Shown here: one piece after another, positions 9,714 through 19,838 of the stretch
How positions within the stretch are numbered: position 1 is the first letter of the stretch
Layout of the letters: each line of letters starts with the position of its first letter
Assembly (NCBI GenBank): GCA_030581615.1
Contig: JAKTTT010000038.1
Location: 165,843 to 229,842, forward strand
DNA from: Alloascoidea africana
Lineage: Eukaryota > Ascomycota > Alloascoideomycetes > Alloascoideales > Alloascoideaceae
Direction of reading: 5' to 3'
Length of the DNA stretch: 64,000 bases
The notes under the pieces: generated by a model
The model's database searches: none
What the model was told of the DNA's origin: nothing
What the model saw: only the letters and a program-made list of their open reading frames with translations
Made by a program: the position numbers and the translations under genes

Positions 9714-10728
9714 TCACGAACTGGAGGTTGACAGAGGCATTCCCAATCGGTCATATAATCTCTGCACGTGTACATTCCCATTTATGCTTCCATTTACATG
9801 TCCATTTACGCTGCCATTCGCATTTTGTGGCACATGAATCGGTGAATCAAAATCAAAATCAATATCTCCTTCAAATCTCCTATGATCTCAATATTCTGGT
9901 GGTGGTTCCACCTGTTTCTCATCAATATTTTGCCAATTCAACTAATGGAAGAACGGTTGTGAAGCAAATTCTTGGTCCGAGTCATTATAATCCAAACGTT
10001 CGACTGGATTTGAAATCAAAAGTGCTTTTATAAAATCAATTATTCCAAGGGACCACCAATCAACTGCTTTGGTATAATCAGGATAAATAATCAACTCTGG
10101 AGCTTGATAACTTCTTGTACCTCCAGTAAGGAAACTTCTGGATTCAGGATGGTTTAAACCGATATAGGATAAACCATAATCACAAATCACCAAAAGATTT
10201 TGATTTTGATTTTTATCGAACACAATGTTTTGTGGTTTGATATTTCGATGAACAATGCCAGCTTTATGGATACTAAGTATTCCACAAACCAGTTCAGCCA
10301 TAACATGTTTGATCCAATTTTCATTCAAATATCGATTCATTGGGATATCATGGAGCAAATCTCCCACCACTATAATATTCCAATACAAGTATTGCTTCTC
10401 TTCTTGTATGGATATAACACTTTAACCTTGGATAATAACGACAATTTCGTCGTTTCAACTCTGCAAGCGCTTCCATTTCTTGTTATACAACACTATAACC
10501 CAAGATGCTTGAATTTTTGCATGACTTGTATATTTAAGCACGTACAATGCTTTTGTTTCGCGTTCCTACACGATTCCATATCCTCCCCATCCAACTGAGA
10601 TATTTGAAAGTTTGAACTGAACATATATCTCTATTGCCAACATAGATGACACTTTCATCATCAGACATTCAATTCGAGCTTGGTGAAGCGACGTTTGAGT
10701 CAGCAGAGTCAGCAGAGTCTTGATCCAT
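9714..10728 (-). pseudogene. AGC-family protein kinase pseudogene
   Basis: The minus strand carries an entire AGC kinase in pieces. The start is at 10728 (MDQDSADSADS, then a stop). A glycine-rich loop GWGGYGIV near 10590 follows, with the ATP-lysine region LYVLKYTSHAKI. Next come HRNIKPQN, CDYGLS, SYQAPEL, VDWWSLGII and SNPVERL, and then an AGC C-tail (FFH..NWQNIDEKQVEPP, FDFDSP) ending near 9714. Lesions include several in-frame stops and frameshifts in the N-lobe, replacement of the catalytic Asp (HRD to HRN), and loss of roughly 45 residues between VDWWSLGII and the late C-lobe. The only clean open stretch is 9942-10388. It is related in type to the intact kinase at 13564-14604 but is not a close copy of it. 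Confidence 0.8.
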
Positions 10729-11109
10729 TTTTATTTTTGAAATTGATATTCAATTTTTGTGTTTTGTGAATTGGCGTTCCACGGTACAATTAGTTTTGAA
10801 TGAGATTAGAAAATAGCAATGGTTTTAGGACTTTTTTTGATTGTTGTTGATAGGAATATATGAGCAAAGATTATGTTTTGAAAAACAAGTGGGTATTGTA
10901 GAGGGAAGTTATGCAAATAGAAGAATAGACAAGTGACATCCTTGTACATAAATTAGCATTGACAATAAATTTTTGATCAATGGGCACTTAATTTGTAAAA
11001 TGAACAAGAAACCTCCAGAAAAACTTGTACAAATTTTCATAACAACATGAGATTCTTCATGTTATAGATTTGGTAACTTAAGTTATTTATTTGTTAAATT
11101 AACTGTGGA
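10729..11109. other. AT-rich spacer between kinase pseudogene and transposon
   Basis: About 380 bp with no recognisable feature, directly abutting the TA target site of the pogo element. Confidence 0.6.
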
Positions 11110-11111
11110 TA

Positions 11112-11137
11112 ACGTAGTTCACGTGCGAGCTGCTCAC
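11112..11137 (+). repeat. Left terminal inverted repeat of the pogo element
   Basis: 26 nt starting ACGTAGTTCACGTGCGAGCT, preceded by TA at 11110-11111. It pairs with 12182..12207. Confidence 0.9.
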
Positions 11138-11201
11138 CGAATCATTTCCCACAATTCTACCAAACTTCGTACTTAAATATTGCTTTCTTCTGCCACATAA
11201 C

Positions 11202-12105
11202 ATGTCTTCAAATTCTAAAGAAGCTGATCTCCTCCTTGCCATCCAGGCTATCAAACAAGATACAAAACTCAGCATCCGGAAAGCTGCCCAGATCTACCAC
11301 GCTCCCTATTCAACACTACACACACACTAGGATGAATGGAACCCGCGCTCACGCTGATACTCTTGCTAATTCATGAGATTAAGTCTGCTAGAAGAGGAGA
11401 ATCTAGTCAAGTTCATCCTTGACCTTGGTGCCCGAGGATTGTTTCCCCGCTTCTCTAGTGTTGAAGATATGGTCAATCTCCTGCTCGCAGAGCACTGGGC
11501 TACACACTTCGTCAAGCGACAACCAGAGCTCAAGACACTCTTTAATCGCACATTCGACTACTAGAGGGCTCAACGCGAAGATCCAGACGCGATAAACGCG
11601 TGGTTTCGGCTTGTGGTGTGTGAGAGCCAAGTATGGTGTTGCTGATACGGATTTCTCAACTTGGGTCTCTTCGACACCACAGACCCTTCCACAAGCCGTT
11701 TCACAGTCTGCCTACACCAAAGATCGAACTTCCTGACACCAGAGCAGCTCTCCAACATCAATTTATGAAGCTGTTGACAAGATTGCTAAAGGAGCTCATT
11801 CTTTTATGCACCAGGTGGCCCTCCTGCGTGCTGAGAATAGGTCACTTCGTGAGGCAAATGAGAGACTGAGCAAGCGCCGGAGGGCTAAAAAGACAAGCAT
11901 ACAGCAGGGAGGAGTCCTTTCGGTAGGAGAAGGTCAAGACTTTATAGCTCAGATGGAGGTTGATAAGCAGGTAGCTCATTAAACAAGGCAATCTGGTGGC
12001 AGGTCGAGGCGAGCTGCGGCGACTGTTCGGCAATGCCGTAATTGCGGGAAAGTTGATGATAATGCGCGGACCTGTGCAATAGATGTAAAAATGCCTGGAT
12101 ATTCA
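11202..12105 (+). pseudogene. Pogo-type transposase remnant lacking the DDE domain
   Basis: The ATG at 11202 opens a psq-type helix-turn-helix (ADLLLAIQAIKQDTKLSIRK, then AAQIYHAPYSTL), interrupted by a TAG. After further stops the CENP-B/Tc5-type DNA-binding half follows (LSLLEEENLVKFILDLGARG, VEDMVNLLLAEHWATHFVKR, QPELKTLFNRTFDY, then EDPDAINAWFRLV). At about 11650 the sequence AKYGVADTDF jumps straight to STWVSSTPQTLPQAV. That skips the whole DDE_1 catalytic domain normally beginning NFDETGF. The C-terminal basic leucine-rich end is present (HQVALLRAENRSLREANERL, SKRRRAKK, GQDFIAQMEVDKQV), followed by a CRNCGKVDDNARTC zinc-knuckle-like tail. At least four stops and a frameshift mark it as dead. 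Confidence 0.88.
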
Positions 12106-12181
12106 GATAAGGGTAATAGCGAGTAGATTTTTATTGTGGTTGTGCTTTAATTGTCTGTTATATTAAGATAGGTTGTAGAAA

Positions 12182-12207
12182 GTGATCAGCTCGCTTGTGA
12201 CCTACGT
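12182..12207 (-). repeat. Right terminal inverted repeat of the pogo element
   Basis: Its reverse complement begins ACGTAGGTCACAAGCGAGCT, with four mismatches to the left repeat. It is followed by TA at 12208-12209. Confidence 0.9.
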
Positions 12208-12299
12208 TAGTTTATCGAGATTCCTTTTTTTGATAGTCTGATATGGTGTCCCCTTGAGGATCTGTCCGATGGCCGGTACTCACCCTATACTGCCTTAAT

Positions 12300-12850
12300 T
12301 GAGCCTTTTTGAAATTCAAGTGGCACGAAGACGTAGGAAGAAGCCTATCGTAGGGTTCAGATTGAACACTTATAGAAACCTTTTTTTATATAGTTCATTG
12401 ATATTAAGGTCACTAGTAAATGTTGAATATGTCAGCAAACGACTATTTTTTGAATTCAGTTTAGGAATTGTCCATAATGCCATCACGATCGATAAATGTC
12501 TTAGAAACGAGTTGCCCGTTAGTCCACTCTTAAAGACAAAACTTTCAGTAGAGGGATTCCTCTCTCCAGTTCAAAAGCCCGAGTTCCTCTAAAATTTTGG
12601 TAATTAGCAGTATAACTGGTGTTGGAGTGTTGAACGCAATACCATACGTCGCCAGCAACGCACCACTCCATTGCGACGCGATTAGATCGTTACTTTGCTG
12701 CAATTATATGATCTATAGAAATAGACTATAATTCAATCCATTATCAGCTGTTGGATTCCATGCTTTATGATCGTGTCTGCCACTTGAGTAAGCCTGCAAA
12801 GATAACAATTGGATCTTTACAAATAATGCGTGTATTATTCAGTGGCGACC
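12300..12850 (-). pseudogene. Decayed copy of the Ufo1-like F-box gene
   Basis: Minus-strand translation reads QWSGALLATYGIAFNTPTPV ... NWREESLY(stop)KFCL(stop)EWTNGQLVSKTFIDRDGIMDNS. It aligns to TWEELFVNEFGTKSFPSVSK, CWREEYLYRKFRLRRWSKEQLL and TRIDNDGTIDN of the intact gene at 5002-6780. The DNA is also visibly similar: 12470-12560 against 6421-6525, including the shared CCTCTCTCCAG. Upstream (DPIVIFAGLLKWQ, about 12780-12830) may be the remains of the F-box helices. Several in-frame stops and a frameshift near 12410 make it non-functional. Only the N-terminal third is recognisable. Confidence 0.75.
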
Positions 12851-13563
12851 AGAGAGCCAAGTGGTAATATCCAGCTGCTATCCATAATTGGATTACTCGT
12901 ATGGTTAATAGGGCAGAACATGGCATGCATAATTTGACAAGATTTGCTTTATGATAGGTTGGTATCATTCAGAGCGAACGGGCTTGTTTTCAAAGTCACA
13001 GAAAGGTGTGAAAAGCCAAGATCAATGCGCTCTGAAACCGAAAATGGGTTTCAGTTATGCAATGCGAAATAATGGGTTCATAATCGGTATGAGCCACCTG
13101 CCTTTCAAGACACATTACATTACTGTCAATAAAGACAGCATCAAGCCGGCATTTCAAAAAGCCGTGCCCGTTTTTTATTATGAGGAAAGTGTTGCTTCGA
13201 AGATTGTGGTACGACTCTGGAGCAGACTGTGAAGGTAGCTCAACCTCGTCTCAAATGTTCTATGGGCGCTCTTTTTGAGATAGAGTATTTGTCTGAGAAT
13301 AAAAGTAGTGGATCGTATAGCAATTTTACTAGTGATTTATATAAACATAAAAACAAGTGTATTATACTTTATACTGTTGTATACTGATAAAAATCAAACA
13401 CAAACGAAAGACAAGTAGAAGCAAAGTAAAAAAAACATAGCCAATTAATTAAAGTCAAAACACCAATCATAGACAAACAGAAGGTTCTATACATTCGAAT
13501 CTAAACACAAACAAAAAAACAGGTAAATGGCAAAGGAAAAAATACACACTTTCAAGTGTGCGC
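12851..13563. other. Unassigned region with an open but unrecognised stretch
   Basis: 12951-13232 (plus) is open for 93 codons (MIGWYHSERTGLF ... VVRLWSRL) but matches nothing I know. The opposite strand is also largely open. It is most simply decayed sequence continuing from the F-box pseudogene. 13280-13540 is AT-rich DNA downstream of the kinase gene. Confidence 0.4.
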
Positions 13564-14604
13564 TCAGAGGTTTTCAAAGTCTTTGAACAGAACTTGCTTT
13601 TCATCCTTAATCTTTTCTAAAGGGGTCAAGTAGTCAATTTCCTCTTCAAAGTCTTGGCTATCGGGAAAATATTTGTCCAATGGCTCCTCGTCGTTAATTT
13701 GGGGTACATAGGGAGGATCGATGTCCTTTCTCTTGACTTTTTCCCAACATATTTGGGAAAAGAAGCGGTGGTTGCGGATTTCGTGCGTGCCATATGTACC
13801 CAACCTTTTTTTGGGGTCCTTCTTCAGCAAGCCACTAATCAAACTGGCAAGATCATCGGAGAGTATCTGGGCCTTCCATTTCTTTAGTGGATGACCTGTC
13901 ATAATATTGGTGAAAACCTGGTATTTGTTCTCTGCCGCGAAAGGTAAGTCTAGCACCACCAGCTGATATGCCACAACACCGAGAGCCCACCAGTCGATAG
14001 CCTTAGGATTTTCAATGGGGGCATTGCGGAAGTGACTCAAAAGCTGTTCAGGGGCGAGGTAATCGGCCGTTCCCGCTAATGGAATAGCTACTCCAGAAAC
14101 ATCCCGGCACCACGATGAGAGCCCAAAGTCACACAGAGCAATGTGTCCCTCCGCATCCACCAAGATGTTGGCAAGCTTGAGGTCCCTGGCAACCACTCCA
14201 TTAGTGTGGAGAAAATCCAGGGCTTCAACCAGCTCGGAAAGGTAGAATCTGGCTTTCCTTTCTGTGGCACCATAGTTGCCAGAGAAGACGTGATTGAACA
14301 AGTCTCCCCCTGGATAAAAATCCATTGCAAAAAAAAGCTTGTCTGATGATTGGTACGCGGCTCTGAGTGTGGTGTTGAAAATGCCCGGGCTGAGACGCTC
14401 CATGATGCGTTTCTCTAACCCAGCGTGCTCGATGACATCTTTTTCTATCAATTTCGCTTTGGACACGGTCTTTACAGCATAGAGTCTGGTTTTTTCTTGG
14501 AATTGATAGCGAGAGAGATAGACTTTTCCAAAGCCTCCTTCGCCTAATTGAAGGGAGGGCTGGAGAGAAAGGAAATCAGATTTGGTAAGTTCGTATGTAA
14601 ACAT
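13564..14604 (-). CDS. AGC-family Ser/Thr protein kinase with atypical regulatory motifs
   Basis: This is an intact 346-residue kinase with an AGC C-tail. The ATP loop is LGEGGFGKVYL (about 20-30), the ATP lysine lies in YAVKTV, and the catalytic loop is ARDLKLAN (the usual His of HRD is Ala, the Asp is kept). DFGLSS and APEQ are normal. The segment where AGC kinases carry T-F-C-G-T-P-E-Y reads PLAGTADY, so the PDK1-target Thr is missing. The C-tail has FFSQICWEKVKRKDIDPPYV, a turn-motif candidate YLTPLE, and ends FKDFENL, a hydrophobic motif with Glu in place of the phosphorylatable residue. No N-terminal targeting domain is present. It resembles Ypk/Sck/PKA-type catalytic regions, but I cannot name an orthologue. 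A TATAAAAG box lies about 87 bp upstream. It sits among pseudogenes. Confidence 0.85.
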   Translation of the reverse strand: MFTYELTKSDFLSLQPSLQLGEGGFGKVYLSRYQFQEKTRLYAVKTVSKAKLIEKDVIEHAGLEKRIMERLSPGIFNTTLRAAYQSSDKLFFAMDFYPGGDLFNHVFSGNYGATERKARFYLSELVEALDFLHTNGVVARDLKLANILVDAEGHIALCDFGLSSWCRDVSGVAIPLAGTADYLAPEQLLSHFRNAPIENPKAIDWWALGVVAYQLVVLDLPFAAENKYQVFTNIMTGHPLKKWKAQILSDDLASLISGLLKKDPKKRLGTYGTHEIRNHRFFSQICWEKVKRKDIDPPYVPQINDEEPLDKYFPDSQDFEEEIDYLTPLEKIKDEKQVLFKDFENL

Positions 14605-14690
14605 GACAGTATTTTAAATTGTTTTTGAAGCAGAAGTAGATGTGATAGAGTAGAGTAAGATGAGAGAGGACATTTGAAGTCCTAACGTCT

Positions 14691-14698
14691 CTTTTATA
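14691..14698 (-). promoter_or_regulatory. TATA box of the AGC kinase gene
   Basis: TATAAAAG on the minus strand, about 87 bp upstream of the ATG at 14604. Confidence 0.5.
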
Positions 14699-16867
14699 GG
14701 CATTTTTTGACATTTGGGCGCTATTGTTTGAATTGACTTTAGCCCAGAGGAACAACTCAAGGATTATTTAGAGTCTGTTTTGCTAAAGAAGCCTAATTGG
14801 GATTTTTTCTGGAGTTTGACGCAGGTCATTCTTTTTTAAAAAACCGATTGGAATATTTTGGGAGTACATGTAGTTTTGGACAAAGGAGTCGTCGAGCTGA
14901 ATCAATAAAAATATTGGTGGATCCGCTTTCTAAACCTAAAGCTGTAGATCAAAGAGATAAGGTTTTACATCCCTGCATACAAGTAACAGAAGCTCATCGC
15001 TGCTGCAGAGCAGAAAGAAACAGCTTTCGGATCAATAAAACCATGTGGATAAGAGTTAGTTGAGGCTCTGATATGCTGAATACAATTATTCCCTTGCCTA
15101 ATAGTGATCCGGGGTTTCTAACAGCTGGTTGAAAATCATCTGCCATTTCATCGTAAAAAACAGAAAATTGGTGCTTCTCCAGTCTAGCGCGTGCGGCTAG
15201 AAATGACCCAGGTTAAACTTTACTTGTGTTCCTCTGGTGTTTTCTTTTTTTTTTTTCAATTAACCTTCCCATCAAAAGAGGCTCCCATCTATTGCTAAAT
15301 AGACTTTTTGATTCTCTTTTTTCTTCATTGTTGTTTTGACTTAAACGGACATACTATAGTGTAGGTTTAACTGAATATCATTCCAGTAGTTTCTCTGGTT
15401 TCCATCGACTGAAAGATATCGGCATTTTGCCATTTTTTAACTGATAGACGCTGGAAGTTTTGCGCAGACTACTTCAATTGTGCTTTTAGGTTTGTTGATA
15501 CTAGAGCAGGCTTTGAGTATTTTCCAAACACATCTCTTGTTCGACGGATTATGAAAGCAGAGCTCACCAATTCCTGTAATTGTTTGTTTTTAACGTTTTG
15601 TTTTCAGACATTTTCTTACTTTGATATATTTTTAACAAAAATCAGTTAATTATAGGGATGAATTGGGAACAACCTACCAAAAAACAAACATCCATTGAAA
15701 CTGCGGAAGCTTGGTAAACCACCGACCCTCTATATCCAATTTATCTGACTACTTTGAGATTTATGCAGGGCCAGGCACAAAAACCCTGTTCTTACTCCTG
15801 TGGACCCAGGTAATCACAGCAGTGCAGGACAAGCCTCCACTTTTGTGATTGCTTCGTGTTGAACACGAAGAACGGTGTGTGTTTTGAAGAAACTGGAAAT
15901 TCTGCTGGCCATTGTCCAGAAGTCACCAGCCAAGTTGGGGAAATGAGAAACGATGGAGCCTGCTTTCCTCCAGAACCATCACTACCACCACTCTTCTTTC
16001 TTGGTTTCTCGGTCCGTATGCTGTGCTTAAAGCGCTTAGGCTTGAGTTTGACGTATCTTGCTATTCTCATAATACTAAATGAAACCTACAACATTGATTC
16101 TTTTGCCACTAACGTATGCGCCATGCGAACGGGTCGCTGAACAGGCCGTTTCCTAGTACCTTCTTACCTTCAACACTTGTTTAGTAAACAATCAAATTAA
16201 ACTCAATTTTCTAATAACTAGTATAATCTTAAGATATATCTGCAAGCACCGCATTTCATAATAGTTAAATCAGTTTTCCTGAGCATGATTCTGCAATAAA
16301 ATACTGATGCCCACATTTTAGAATAACTTGTGATTCCTCAAAAATGAAAACCTCTTCTTTCCTTAAACGTGTCTTTTTGGTCCTCATGCGCTTGTGAACT
16401 GTTTTATTTACCTCTCGAAAAGACTGGACTTGGGCAAGCAACCTTTTGCATAAAATCTTCTCGGTTCATTCTTAAAATACTCTTCAAACGCCAATCTGAA
16501 CACAGCGCTTAAAAAAATAACATCCATTTCCATCTTAACTTTTAAACTCTTCACCAGTGTCATTAATAGTATCACTCAAGATGATTAACTTGTGCACTTA
16601 ATCGACCACTATAACACTGAAGACTATTCATGGTATACTGGATCACAGTTTATGGGCAGTTCACATTTTCAGATTGTAATCCGAGATATTAGGTAAAATG
16701 CAAAAATCTCAAATACTGCCCATTCCTTCTTGATAATCGATTTATATTTACTGTCTACAGGTCTAATGAGTTCAGCAATTGTGATTAAGCTGAGAGGCCA
16801 TCATTATAGTTTGGAGTGCAAATGCCTCCCGTCGCCAAATCCGGGTAATGGCAAAATAGGTGTGTAT

Positions 16868-16873
16868 CACGTG
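16868..16873. promoter_or_regulatory. CACGTG (Cbf1-type E-box) upstream of SGD1
   Basis: TCACGTG 58 bp before the proposed SGD1 ATG (16931). Confidence 0.4.
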
Positions 16874-16930
16874 TATACAAAATTTATGTCAGAATGGAGT
16901 AGTTTTTCTAATGAAACATATTTGCGAATC

Positions 16931-19838
16931 ATGTCAAGAAAACGTAGCCATGGAACAAGTGTAAGGCTTCCTGGGAAGATCGTAGATGAAATTTACGACA
17001 AAGAAGGTATATCTAGACTTGTCAGCTCTGATGTTTCTTTTTAAGAATTGGGATACTAAGTAGTTTGCAGACACAAATGGGCATGATTTTTCACGGCCGG
17101 GAAAGAGAAAGAAAAGGGGACCAGTGGTATCCCGCAAAGAGCGACGAAGAGAAGAAAGGAAGCAAAAGAAGCAAAACAAAACGCGGCACTCATTCACAAA
17201 AAGGACTGGAGTGAGCGAAGATCGGAATCAACCAGAGAAAGGAATATTGAAACCTATTTCAAATGATCAAACCGATAATGAAGATGAGGCGGACATTAAA
17301 CTAGCGGGAAGCGAACTGGATTCTTTGAAAAAAGCACAAGTTAAGAAAGCCAAATCTGTCAAGTTTGACCTGTCCAAAAGTGATACGGATAGTGAGGATA
17401 AGATCAGCGATGATGAAGGGGTAGATGGCACATGGGCAAAGTTAAAGGCCTTGAAAGAAAAGAAGGCAACAGAATCTCAGAAGAAGCCAGAGAAACCAGA
17501 ATTTGATTCTGTTGGAGATACTTGGAATGCACTGAAGGCATTGAAAGCCAAAAAACAAGCAAAAACAACACCAGAGGCCGTGCCTTTCAAAAGTAAGCCG
17601 GAGGAGACTGTTGAGGATACCTGGACCGCTTTAAAACAGTTGAAAGCAAAGAAAGCTAGTCAAGTTATCCAGACAAAGAAGCCGGCTAAAAAGGAAATCG
17701 AAACAGGAAGCAAGAAAGATAAGAGAGCGGGTACTAAGAGAGTTATCAGTGATGATGTGAAAAGGCAGTTTGAAGACGACGATGCTGACATAGAATACTA
17801 TACGAAACAATTGGGAAAGTTCAAATCATCTGAAGATGATGGTTTAAACGGAATTTTAGATGGTCTGGATCTAGATTTTTCTGATGAAAGCGATGGAGGA
17901 TCTGATGATGAAACTGATGAAGATGAGGAAAACTTAGAGCTGCCATTTTCTTCCGACGATGATTTAAACTCTTCCGACTTTGAAGGCGATAGTATCAGCG
18001 GCAGCGACGAAATAGAGGAGGGCAGCGATGATGGAAGCTCCATCGAAAACGGCGATGAAGAAGAAGAAGAAGAAGAAGAATCCTCAGTATTACCTTTTAA
18101 GGACAAGGAAAACCCGTATGTGGCCCCTACAACATCAAAATATGTGCCTCCTGCGTTACGAAGACAACAGAAACTTGCAGATAGCTCAGAGGAGCAATCA
18201 GAGGAGATGATAAGACTGAAAAGAACCGTTAAGGGTTTATTCAATCGTCTATCTGAGGCTAACATCACATCTATTCTTTCTGAAGTGAATTCTCTCTACT
18301 CCAATAACCCATCACATAATGTTTCTAGCACGATAATCAAAGTCATATTGGAGAGCACGGGCATTCAAGGCACATTACTAGAGCATTTTGTAATTGTACA
18401 TGGTGCTATTGCTGCTGCATTGTATCGCACCAGTGGCATATCTTTCGGTGCAGCCTACACTCAGGCCGTGGTTGAGAAATTCCTGGAATTCTATAAAGAA
18501 CGAAAACTTGGTCAATCTCAGGGAAAAGAAGCTTCAAATTTATTGACATTGATATGCATATCATATACCTTTCAAGTTATTTCTTGTACATTGGTGTATG
18601 ATATTGTTAGGCTGCTGTTGAAAGATGGAATATCTGAGGTTGATACCGAACTTCTCTTGAACATTGTTCAAAACTCTGGGTCGACTTTACGATCGGACGA
18701 TCCCAGCTCTCTAAAAGAAATTGTGCTTGAGCTTCAGGCAGCAACTAATAGGGCCAAGGAAACGAATCCTGAACTGATAAATTCAAGAACCAGGTTTTTA
18801 CTTGACATGATCTCAGATCTCAAAAACAACAAGCTCAAAAACATTAATGCAAAGGTCAATTCAAAGTCCATAATAAACATGAAGAAATTTCTTGGTGGGC
18901 TTTCTGGGAGAAATGTTGATGCGATCAAGGTATCACTAGACGATATTCAGAACGTTGGTACGAGGGGAAAGTGGTGGCTTGTCGGTGCCGCATGGAAAAG
19001 CGATAGAAGCTCTGGCGATGGATTAAATGAGGCACCGACAGATAGCATTGTTCTTAATGAGATAGTTGACAGTGCTGATGTTGACTTGATGGCATTGGCC
19101 AAATCTCAAGGGATGAACACAGATGTGAGGAGAGCGGTTTATATTACAATCATGGGTTCAGAGGATTTTCTAGATGGTTATGAAAAGCTTCAAAAGCTGG
19201 GTCTGAAACGAGTTCAGGAGAGAGAGATTGCCAAAGTTTTGCTTCATTGTTGTGCAAGTGAAGCTACTGGATACAATCCATTTTATGGATTTTTGGCTGC
19301 AAAGCTGTGTGAAAGGCATTCTCTAAAGAAAACTTTTCAATTCTCCTTGTGGGACTACTTTAATGAGCTAGAAGAAGGTACTACGAATGACGATGATGAT
19401 AAGCAAATTTTTGGGTTACAAAAGTCTATGAATCTGGCAAAACTTTATTCGAAATTGATTTGTGATGGAATATTCGATCTTGGTGTTTTCAAAACCATGG
19501 ACTTTTTGACCGCAAAGACAGAAACGCTATCTTTCTTGGAGCTGTTATTTATTGATCTATTTGATAGAATTGCAAAGAGATCCAAAGAATCGGCTGTTGG
19601 AAGCGGGGTTGGCAAAGGATCAAAGAAAAAAAGCAAGATGTTTGAGAGCCACTATAGTGACAAACACCTTATAGAGCTGATGAACAAATCCAAAGGTGAT
19701 CATCGCACATTACAGGGCATTGGGTTGTTCTTGATTAATAGGGTGCTCACTTCTGGGTTTTTCAAAAATGAAAAACAAAAGAAGAGGGTTGAATGGGGTG
19801 TTGATGGGTTCAACGACCTTGCTGAAGTTATGAAATGA
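16931..19838 (+). CDS. SGD1: Sgd1/NOM1-type nucleolar MIF4G-MA3 protein, one intron
   Basis: Exons 16931..17006 and 17071..19838 give 947 residues. The intron has a GTATAT donor, TACTAAG branch and TTTGCAG acceptor. It is needed because no ATG opens the long second exon, and splicing yields MSRKRSHGTSVRLPGKIVDE then DTNGHDFSRPGKRKKRGPVV and SRKERRREERKQKKQ, the typical basic Sgd1 N-terminus. Next come three WxxLKxLKxKK repeats, a very acidic region (about 270-360), an MIF4G domain (about 405-620) and an MA3 domain (about 700-830, DVRRAVYITIMGSEDFLDGY). Sgd1 is an essential nucleolar protein of small-subunit biogenesis, linked to osmotic growth and interacting with Plc1 and Fal1-type helicases. 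Assignment is by architecture and sequence. Confidence 0.93.

Larger units (their letters stand above)
11112..12207 (+). mobile_element. Pogo-family (Fot1/pogo-like) DNA transposon, internally deleted, with TIRs and TA duplication
   Basis: Terminal inverted repeats are visible: 11112..11137 (ACGTAGTTCACGTGCGAGCT...) and the reverse complement of 12182..12207 match at 22 of 26 positions. Both ends are flanked by the dinucleotide TA (11110-11111 and 12208-12209), the standard target duplication of Tc1/mariner/pogo elements. The 1,096 bp interior carries the 5' and 3' parts of a fungal pogo-type transposase but not the catalytic DDE domain. The element is therefore a non-autonomous deletion derivative. 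It sits between the AGC-kinase pseudogene and the F-box pseudogene. The ends and repeats are seen directly; family placement rests on the encoded remnants. Confidence 0.9.
14605..16930. other. 2.3 kb region with no confident gene
   Basis: Besides the kinase promoter, the only candidate is a 92-codon minus-strand frame at 15792-16070 with a true ATG (MRIARYVKLKPKRFKHSIRT, basic N-terminus, Gly/Ser linker). I do not recognise it and it could be chance. A CACGTG at 16868 belongs to the SGD1 promoter. No tRNA or repeat array is visible. Confidence 0.5.

Noticed and set aside
17798-18268. 156-codon minus-strand frame opposite SGD1
   Set aside because: Ser-rich translation is the antisense of the acidic Asp/Glu/Ser tract of SGD1; no independent evidence.
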